From Bacteroidales bacterium (GTDB lineage: Bacteria > Bacteroidota > Bacteroidia > Bacteroidales > FEN-979): a DNA stretch of 54,216 nt. The notes under the pieces were generated by a model that was not told where the DNA came from, made no database searches, and was given only the letters and a program-made list of their open reading frames with translations. Shown here in pieces: positions 48,169 through 54,216 of the stretch (positions are counted from its first letter, which is position 1; every line of letters starts with the position of its first letter). The stretch lies in contig JALNWG010000021.1 of assembly GCA_023231005.1 (NCBI GenBank), positions 1 to 54,216 of the forward strand. The letters are read 5' to 3'. The position numbers were made by a program, and so were the translations under genes.

Positions 48169-48680
48169 TTGAATACTTTAAATTCGTTGTATTTATAAAG
48201 CCAAAATTCTGATTTGCGCCTGTTCGTCAGGCCGGTCAATGGTTTCTTTTCGCCTGGTTCATCTATCACCCCGTCCCCGTCATTGTCCTTGCCGTCATGA
48301 TCAACCGTGATTTTGTTCCACCTTACAAATAAATCCTCATAAATTTCACCTTTTGAATTTATCACCTTTAAAAGTGTTGAGGTTGCAAGGGCGTTAGCCC
48401 CTTCGTTATAGGCGAAACTGACAAGACTGTCGAATTTATTCTGAGACAATGGCACTTTGATAAGCGGCATTATCGCTACTTCAGTTTCCCTGACATCGTA
48501 AGCCAACCATTTCATTGCCTGGCTTTGATTGCAGGTGTCGCATTCCCGGACTGGGGAACCATCAGGATAAGTGATAGTCCCCCAGCCAATGGTGAGTTTC
48601 CCTTTCGGGCACTTATAGGCGGTAGAATAATACCCCTCAAACCATTTTATGAAGGAGTACCCGGTTTCGGATAGGTTCAT
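48165..48680 (-). CDS. GH24 lysozyme (endolysin)
   Basis: 171 residues. FEGYYSTAYKCPKGKLTIGW shows E15, C24 and T30 at the spacing of the T4 lysozyme triad E11-D20-T26, with Cys for Asp, a known natural variant in this family. A later DHDGKDNDGDGVIDEPGEKK is a Ca-binding type loop, an insertion seen in Bacteroidetes GH24. No signal peptide, so holin must release it. Coupled by ATGA to holin and spanin genes. Confidence 0.92.
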   Translation of the reverse strand: MNLSETGYSFIKWFEGYYSTAYKCPKGKLTIGWGTITYPDGSPVRECDTCNQSQAMKWLAYDVRETEVAIMPLIKVPLSQNKFDSLVSFAYNEGANALATSTLLKVINSKGEIYEDLFVRWNKITVDHDGKDNDGDGVIDEPGEKKPLTGLTNRRKSEFWLYKYNEFKVFK

Positions 48681-48910
48681 TTGCCTTCTTTTGTAAAAGG
48701 GATGTTGCTCGAATTTGTGAAGAAGTTTTTAATCAGGTAGGCCAATCCTGCTGCGATACCTGTAAAAAGGATAGGCTGCCAGAAAACCCAGGTAAACGTA
48801 ATTGTCCCGGACTGTACAGCTTCATAGACTGCTGTAATGATTGCGCCTAAAATGGCGACGACAAGACCTTTCAAAAGGTCGATCCAATTTAAGTTTACAA
48901 AATTGCTCAT
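48677..48910 (-). CDS. Holin
   Basis: 77 residues. Two membrane segments (LLKGLVVAILGAIITAVYEA and WQPILFTGIAAGLAYLIKNF), basic C-terminus. Directly upstream of lysozyme, ATGA coupled. A class II holin by topology. Confidence 0.85.
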   Translation of the reverse strand: MSNFVNLNWIDLLKGLVVAILGAIITAVYEAVQSGTITFTWVFWQPILFTGIAAGLAYLIKNFFTNSSNIPFTKEGK

Positions 48911-48950
48911 TGTTTTAAATTTTAAAGGTTAATAATTTCCCTTTCGGGCT

Positions 48951-49292
48951 TCATTTTCTTCTTAAAAGTTGTTTAATGTCAGACTGAATTACGATCTGCC
49001 CGTCCTTCAATCCTTTGATTTCTTCTTTGATATCATAGTGATCTGAGGTATTTTCCTGCAAATACTGTTTGAAAACGGCCTGATCTACCTTTCTGTCGAA
49101 TTCGCTTTTCAGCTCGATGATATCTTTAGTGTTTTGCTTTGTGCCGTAGTTGGCACTGAATACCATGCTCAGCGTGGTAACGATCACGGTAGAAATTATC
49201 GTTGCCGTTATTGCTAAAAACCATTTTATACCAGTAGAAAAAATACTTTTTTTCAGCAGTTTGGCCAGTTCGTTAAGATCATGCTCAGACAT
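48951..49292 (-). CDS. Membrane coiled-coil protein (XhlA-like)
   Basis: 113 residues. Membrane segment IKWFLAITATIISTVIVTTL, then a coiled coil (DIIELKSEFDRKVDQAVFKQ). Located between FISUMP and holin genes, like hemolysin XhlA-type lysis helper proteins. Function inferred. Confidence 0.6.
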   Translation of the reverse strand: MSEHDLNELAKLLKKSIFSTGIKWFLAITATIISTVIVTTLSMVFSANYGTKQNTKDIIELKSEFDRKVDQAVFKQYLQENTSDHYDIKEEIKGLKDGQIVIQSDIKQLLRRK

Positions 49293-49296
49293 AGTT

Positions 49297-50004
49297 TTAA
49301 TTTTTAATACATCTTACTGAAAATCCAGTAACTTTTTCTTGTCTGTCGGGGACTGTATTAGCCCCGTTATATAAAAGCCCCACGAAATACGCATCGGCGG
49401 CGTTATACTGGGTAGATGTCCAAAAGACACCATGAATCCTCAGATTTGTGTAAATGTGACTTAGCCCCAACTCTGACCACCACCCTGCACCATACCCCGT
49501 GAATCCACTGGAATTTGTAGCCCCGGTATTGGGAGATACCCAATATTGTGTTGTCCCAATTTCTTTCATCATCCCACCAGCCACACTTGTACCTCCCAAG
49601 AAGGTTGTTAGCGTTGAAAATTCTGAATTAGTAGGGATATGCCAGCCGTCAGGACAGATACCCTGGGTCCCGGCCGTTGTGACATACTGCATTGCCTCGT
49701 CCCACTGGTACAACCCTCCGAAAGTGTCGCATTTTGTTTGGTGACCATCATAGCAGAATTTCTCAATCAGATCATTGTCGGTCTGGTCACCTAAGGAAGC
49801 ATCGATCCTGGTGCCAATTGTCAGGTTTTCCTTCATCCAACACTGAGTACCTATCTGGACGGTATGATAGGTAATGTGGTCATAAGAAAAAGAAGACACC
49901 CCGTCGCAAACATCTGAAACGGCCGATAAACTATAATAATTCACCGAAACTCCCTGTGCAAGGGTAAAAAGCGGAAACAGTAATAGCGCTAAAAATGTTT
50001 TCAT
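49297..50004 (-). CDS. FISUMP-domain protein with signal peptide
   Basis: 235 residues. Signal peptide MKTFLALLLFPLFTLAQ. Then the FISUMP (Fib_succ_major) pattern: HTVQIGTQCWMKENLTIGTR, GGLYQWDEAMQYV, GICPDGWHIPTNSEF, GATNSSGFTGYGAGWW and C-terminal KVTGFSVRCIKN. The domain is known from Fibrobacter and Bacteroidetes secreted proteins and has a C-type-lectin/FGE-like fold. ATGA coupled to the large fibre, so a receptor-binding or host-surface role is inferred. Confidence 0.88.
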   Translation of the reverse strand: MKTFLALLLFPLFTLAQGVSVNYYSLSAVSDVCDGVSSFSYDHITYHTVQIGTQCWMKENLTIGTRIDASLGDQTDNDLIEKFCYDGHQTKCDTFGGLYQWDEAMQYVTTAGTQGICPDGWHIPTNSEFSTLTTFLGGTSVAGGMMKEIGTTQYWVSPNTGATNSSGFTGYGAGWWSELGLSHIYTNLRIHGVFWTSTQYNAADAYFVGLLYNGANTVPDRQEKVTGFSVRCIKN

Positions 50005-53000
50005 AAAGCAGGTACTCCCGATATTGCATGTCCAATTATTTGAAAATAAATCATCCGGGGACTTGTCGTGACTGAATGAAATTTCACCCAGATAATATTT
50101 CCCTTCGCTATTGTGGTATTATGTAAATCAGCCCCGGAATATCTGTCAGCTTTATTGTAATCGTAATTAGGGCAAAAATAAATTCCGTTATTTAAAATTG
50201 TCCCTGTTGCTGACATATCTGAACCGTAATATATCTCTGCCTCTGCATGTCCTGATGTATGTGTCCCCGTTCCTGTGCCTATGCAAATTATTGAATCAAC
50301 AACAATTCCACTACTATACCCCATCGGATATTTCACAATTGTATTGATAGCTGTTGAATCAATGCCAAGGGCAAATTTCGGTTCGATAACCGGTGCGATA
50401 AGGTCGCCAACATCTGACCATGTTAAAGTCCCATCGCTACCGTTACTTATCATCACTTGATCATCGTTTCCATTTGTAGATGGAAGGGAATATGATGATC
50501 CGGTTGCACCGATTTTTATTGTGCCGTCCCCATTGATCCTTATTTTTTCAGTTCTTGTCCCCGATCCCGATGAAGTTGTTTCAAATGTTAGATATGTTCC
50601 CAGATTTGTGGCAGACGTGAAATTTTCTTCTGCTTTCGCAAATATTGCTCCTTGCGCAGATGTTGGAAATGTCCCAACCCCACCAACAGAATAAGCGCCA
50701 ACAAAACCTAAAACACCTAATTGATCCCCGGCAGATACACTCAGAGGAGATGCTATTGTGCCTTTTGCCTTGCGAAAAAACACTCCACCTTTTGAAGTTG
50801 CGGTATTGGAGTATACGTCAAGTTCTTCGAGCAACGTTGTGTTACTTACTAATTGCAGATCAACTGTCGGATTAGTTGTCCCTATTCCTATATTTTTCCC
50901 TGAAATGAAAATCCTGGTTGTGTCTATATTTGTTGCTGAGGTGAAATGAGGGACATAGCCGGATATTGCGGTTGAGAAGGTCGGGATGTCAGAAGTTAAA
51001 GCTATTGTCCCGGACGCATCCGGGAATGTAATAGTTTTGCTTGTACCGGAATGCGCTATTGTTCCAAACACAGTTGTTCCATTACCGGCAGGGTTATTTA
51101 TTTGAAGTTTATTATCATTAAATGATTTCGCCCCTGAAATAGTCTGATCACCGTCAAGGGTAACGTAATTGCTCAAAGACGGGATGTCGATAGTTAAGGC
51201 AACTGTCCCGGACGCATTAGGGAATGTGATAGTTTTGTTTGTCGCACTTGCTGAGCTTTTTAGGATTGTTGCCTTTGTACCTCCCATAACCAGTTTCCCA
51301 TCCGTGAAAGTCTTCTCCCCTGTAATGTTTTCCGTGGCTGAAATAACCGAATACCCCGCACCTGCATGATTGCCCCATTTATAGGCGGTTGTCCATGCGT
51401 CCGAACTGTCAGGAATAGACGTACCCCAGGATGATGATCCCGAATATAAAGGGATTCCTGCACTTGCTGGCCATGTCATACTGCTTGCGTGGGTGTGATC
51501 ACCATATGCAGCAGTTGAATGACTTGTACCGAATCCGGGAAATGAGACTTTGTTGTAAAATAAATTATAAGAGGTAGAGGTTAATAAACCTCTATGTGTT
51601 GCATCTGCATCAGATATTGTATCCCATAGAACAGTTGTCCCATTTGACCGGGCAAATTTCCTGTCTTGTCCTATCGCTAACCGGTTATAAGTATTATTCC
51701 CCGCTCCTATGATCAAATCACCGGCAGCATCAATTTTGTATTTTGAAATCCACCCTGGCGAAGAGGTTGAATCATAAGCCTTGTTCCAGTTTGCAGAATT
51801 GTCAGTTACAATACCATAAGTCCCGGCACCTGTTCTTTTCATCAACCCATTAGACGCAAAATCACCATCTACTACCACGTCTGCGTGAGAGGTCTGAGAT
51901 GTCAAGTAACCAGCATCTGCATGATTCCCCCAATTGTATGCCACCACACCTTTATTCTGTTTTGTTCTCCATTGAACCAAAGTATCGGCGATAATCGCTA
52001 TTGTACCAGAACTTGTTATCGTTCCCCCTGTGAGCGGAGAAGTTGTTGCAATTGAGGTTACAGTGCCAAAATATGCTTCAGCGGCAGGAATAGTAGGCTT
52101 ATTCTTAATAGAATTCCCTCCCGATGCACTGTTCCAATCTATATATTGAGCGGCTAACCCTCCGGACGTTCCATCAATACTCACCCCAGCCAATGACAAT
52201 GATCCCGAACCCCTGTTGATTGCTACGCCCGTAGTGCCCAAATACATTGTTTGATTTACGCCTGCCTTACCGTCTAAACCATGCGTTAAATCGAAAGGAG
52301 TAGCGAAATTGCCAGCTATTATTCCTGTGTCTCCTTTTTGAACGTAACTACTTAAATCGTAAGTAGTGTTATTGTCGGGTGGAACTGCCCAATTTCCTGC
52401 TCCATTTAGAAAATAAGTTGAACCTACATTTGCGCTACCCTTAACCAATCCAGAAGCTGTATCAGTAGTGGAAAAACGTGGAAGAGAGATTGTATTAGGA
52501 GTTCCTCCACCTGCCGAAATAGTTAATTTTCTATTCACATAAGATATTCCCTGTAATTCATTGGTTGTTGATCCGTCAACCTCAGAAGTAAGATACCCTG
52601 CACTTGCATGGTTGCCCCAACCATGAGCTTCGTTCCAATCTGCCGAATTATTTGTGATGACTGATAGTTTTTTTGATGTTGCCAATACTAACCCGTCGGA
52701 AACATTTAAAGAATCCTGATCTTGCCAGTGTGAAGTATTATTAAAAGTTATGCCTGATAATTGAGTTCTATATCCCGCAGAATAGGTAGTGTTGTTATCT
52801 GCGATTGTCCATGATCTATTTGTACTTAAATCGTATCCTGTTCCATTAATTGTCAAAGTTGTTGTCTTTGGTACCCTTAAAGCATCTCTATCCCTTGCAT
52901 AAATCCTTACAAGCGTATCTCTATTATTGAACTGACTTCGTAAAGTAGTCCTGTCCAAGCTATCCCTGTTCACGAATTGTCCACGAAGCACCGTCCGATC

Positions 53001-54216
53001 TAATGAATCATGATTAACGTACTCGATCCGGATACCCTGCTTCGCCAGTGAATCTCTATTGATAAATTGTCCTCTCAAAACTGTTCTATCAAGTGTGTCG
53101 TGATTAATATATTCAACACGAATCCCTTGTTTTCCTACCGAATCATGATTTTTAATTTCAACCCTCAGCGAGGTTTTAACAATCGTATCATGATTTACAT
53201 ATTCCGTGCGGATCGTTTGTTTAGCAACACTATCATGATTTTTGTATTCTGTCCTTAAACTTGATTTTACCAAACTATCATGGTTGATGTATTCCGTACG
53301 GACACCTCTTTTTGCCAGTGAATCCCTGTTATTAAACTGGCCTCTTAAAACTGTTCTGTCCAAGCTGTCATGATTTACATACTCAACCCTGATACCCTGC
53401 TTCGCCAAACTGTCACGGTTGACAAACTGACTTCTCAGCGTCGTCCTTGTCAGGGTGTCCCTCGAATTGACTTCTGTTATTGTTGCTAAATTGGCCGTGT
53501 CTGAAATGTTTAGCTTTGCCAACAACAAAGCAGCTATCTGAGATTCAGTGTAAATATGCGATAAACTGTCATATATAGCCAATATCTTCGTATTATGATG
53601 CTGAGTAGTGTCCGTGACATTGCTGATCCGGGTATTATGATTAATGAGGCTGTCAATTGTCGCCGTTTTCAGACTGTTTATCCTTGCATTGTGAGATTGA
53701 GCAGTATCAGTGTGCCGGTCTAACGTATCCTGCAAATCGGTAATTGCTGAAATAGCCCAAGCCGTAGGTTTATCCGTCAATGAATTGTATGATTTTTCAT
53801 CAAGAGCAGACAGGCTGTCGTGATTATTCAAAGCCCGGTACCACGCAGCGGGTTTTAATCCCAAACTATCAGAATTCGCAACATTCAACTTATTTACCTT
53901 CGTTGTACTTGCAACTGTTAACGGTGCTGTCCCGGTTGCAACTGTTGACTTGAGTTGTGATGCCGTCTGAATGATACCGCTTGAAGGTGAGTAGAAGTAA
54001 TCAGTCCCTGCTCCTGTGGTTCCACCGAAATATTGCTTATTGGGTCCTTGTATCCTTGCATCACCGGCTACATCGAGTTTGTAGTAAGGCGCCGTCGTCC
54101 CGATGCCGACGTTGCCGCCGTGTGCTTGCAACAAAACATTATTTGCATCAATTCTAAAATCATTAACATAAGATTGAGTTGAAAATCTACCATAACCATT
54201 TGCAGGCGTAGCATTA
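50001..54216 (-). CDS. Giant tail fibre protein, cut by right edge
   Basis: Open from the right edge to the stop at 50001-50003; at least 1404 residues and no start inside the window (an apparent TTG start at 54132-54134 is not its beginning, because the frame continues through YVNDFRIDANNVLL). Near the edge: HGGNVGIGTTAPYYKLDVAG. Residues of the middle carry 12 repeats of 15 (see repeat). Then WGNHADAGYLTS units, FPDASGTVALTSDIP units, and a C-terminal globular part. No S74 autocleavage chaperone is evident. Adsorption fibre, likely trimeric. Confidence 0.88.
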   Translation of the reverse strand, partial: NATPANGYGRFSTQSYVNDFRIDANNVLLQAHGGNVGIGTTAPYYKLDVAGDARIQGPNKQYFGGTTGAGTDYFYSPSSGIIQTASQLKSTVATGTAPLTVASTTKVNKLNVANSDSLGLKPAAWYRALNNHDSLSALDEKSYNSLTDKPTAWAISAITDLQDTLDRHTDTAQSHNARINSLKTATIDSLINHNTRISNVTDTTQHHNTKILAIYDSLSHIYTESQIAALLLAKLNISDTANLATITEVNSRDTLTRTTLRSQFVNRDSLAKQGIRVEYVNHDSLDRTVLRGQFNNRDSLAKRGVRTEYINHDSLVKSSLRTEYKNHDSVAKQTIRTEYVNHDTIVKTSLRVEIKNHDSVGKQGIRVEYINHDTLDRTVLRGQFINRDSLAKQGIRIEYVNHDSLDRTVLRGQFVNRDSLDRTTLRSQFNNRDTLVRIYARDRDALRVPKTTTLTINGTGYDLSTNRSWTIADNNTTYSAGYRTQLSGITFNNTSHWQDQDSLNVSDGLVLATSKKLSVITNNSADWNEAHGWGNHASAGYLTSEVDGSTTNELQGISYVNRKLTISAGGGTPNTISLPRFSTTDTASGLVKGSANVGSTYFLNGAGNWAVPPDNNTTYDLSSYVQKGDTGIIAGNFATPFDLTHGLDGKAGVNQTMYLGTTGVAINRGSGSLSLAGVSIDGTSGGLAAQYIDWNSASGGNSIKNKPTIPAAEAYFGTVTSIATTSPLTGGTITSSGTIAIIADTLVQWRTKQNKGVVAYNWGNHADAGYLTSQTSHADVVVDGDFASNGLMKRTGAGTYGIVTDNSANWNKAYDSTSSPGWISKYKIDAAGDLIIGAGNNTYNRLAIGQDRKFARSNGTTVLWDTISDADATHRGLLTSTSYNLFYNKVSFPGFGTSHSTAAYGDHTHASSMTWPASAGIPLYSGSSSWGTSIPDSSDAWTTAYKWGNHAGAGYSVISATENITGEKTFTDGKLVMGGTKATILKSSASATNKTITFPNASGTVALTIDIPSLSNYVTLDGDQTISGAKSFNDNKLQINNPAGNGTTVFGTIAHSGTSKTITFPDASGTIALTSDIPTFSTAISGYVPHFTSATNIDTTRIFISGKNIGIGTTNPTVDLQLVSNTTLLEELDVYSNTATSKGGVFFRKAKGTIASPLSVSAGDQLGVLGFVGAYSVGGVGTFPTSAQGAIFAKAEENFTSATNLGTYLTFETTSSGSGTRTEKIRINGDGTIKIGATGSSYSLPSTNGNDDQVMISNGSDGTLTWSDVGDLIAPVIEPKFALGIDSTAINTIVKYPMGYSSGIVVDSIICIGTGTGTHTSGHAEAEIYYGSDMSATGTILNNGIYFCPNYDYNKADRYSGADLHNTTIAKGNIIWVKFHSVTTSPRMIYFQIIGHAISGVPAL
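52890..53445 (-). repeat. 12 repeats of 45 bp in the fibre gene
   Basis: Unit [IL]-R-x-[EQ]-[YF]-x-N-[HR]-D-[ST]-[LV]-x-[KR]-x-x, 15 residues, for example IRVEYVNHDSLDRTV and LRGQFNNRDSLAKRG. Pairs of units alternate, so the higher period is 90 bp. A coiled or beta-prism fibre shaft is likely. Confidence 0.85.

Noticed and set aside
49297..54216. Diversity-generating retroelement
   Set aside because: FISUMP and fibre genes would be suitable targets but there is no reverse transcriptase and no template repeat found.
1..54216. Integrated prophage with host flanks
   Set aside because: No host genes at the edges, and the attP site is internal with integrase next to it; both edges are inside fibre genes.

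Overview
The window reads as almost the whole genome of a temperate, long-tailed (siphovirus-type) phage of a Bacteroidetes host. Evidence for the host group: secretion signals of the MKK...(S/A)xQ type, promoters of the TTG-N19/21-TAnnTTTx type, a FISUMP-domain protein, and an integrase whose first catalytic box has Ser where most relatives have Arg. There are no host housekeeping genes, so this is more likely a phage genome or episome than a prophage with flanks.

Layout. (1) 24.9 kb down to 1, minus strand, late genes: small terminase, a small-gene cluster with a glycosyltransferase and a metallopeptidase-like protein, a tRNA-Phe-like gene, large terminase, portal, scaffold, major capsid protein, connector proteins, a second glycosyltransferase, tail chaperone with a probable -1 frameshift, tape measure, tail tip proteins, and a fibre gene that runs off the left edge. 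(2) 54.2 kb down to 47.5 kb, minus strand: a giant fibre gene entering from the right edge, then a FISUMP protein, a coiled-coil membrane protein, holin, lysozyme and a spanin-like protein, ending at terminators. If the genome is circular these two blocks are one late operon, and the two edge fibre fragments may be one gene. (3) 25.4-30.4 kb, plus strand: short AT-rich genes mostly without Shine-Dalgarno sites, a structured GC-rich leader, repeats, two candidate small RNAs, a DUF3800 fragment and a superinfection-immunity membrane protein. (4) 44.9 down to 30.4 kb, minus strand, early genes: excisionase-like HTH, ERF annealing protein, SSB, replication proteins, NinG, DnaA-like HTH, HNH nuclease, a hexapeptide-repeat protein, ASCH, GH16, NinB-like, ParB-like and a GT25. 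Most are coupled by ATGA overlaps. (5) 45.0-46.8 kb, plus strand: XRE repressor, a tRNA-3'-end attP site with terminator, three 12-bp repeats and a tyrosine integrase.

The lysogeny switch lies at 44.88-45.04 kb, where divergent promoters overlap inverted repeats. The best candidates for something undescribed are: the minus-strand small RNA at 27.28-27.44 kb, which appears to start inside a CRISPR-repeat-like sequence and has its own promoter and terminator but no cas genes; the 60-nt three-way-junction RNA before a DUF3800 fragment at 29.9 kb; the Sec signal peptides on at least five proteins of the virion module; and a hexapeptide array in which essentially only two codons vary.
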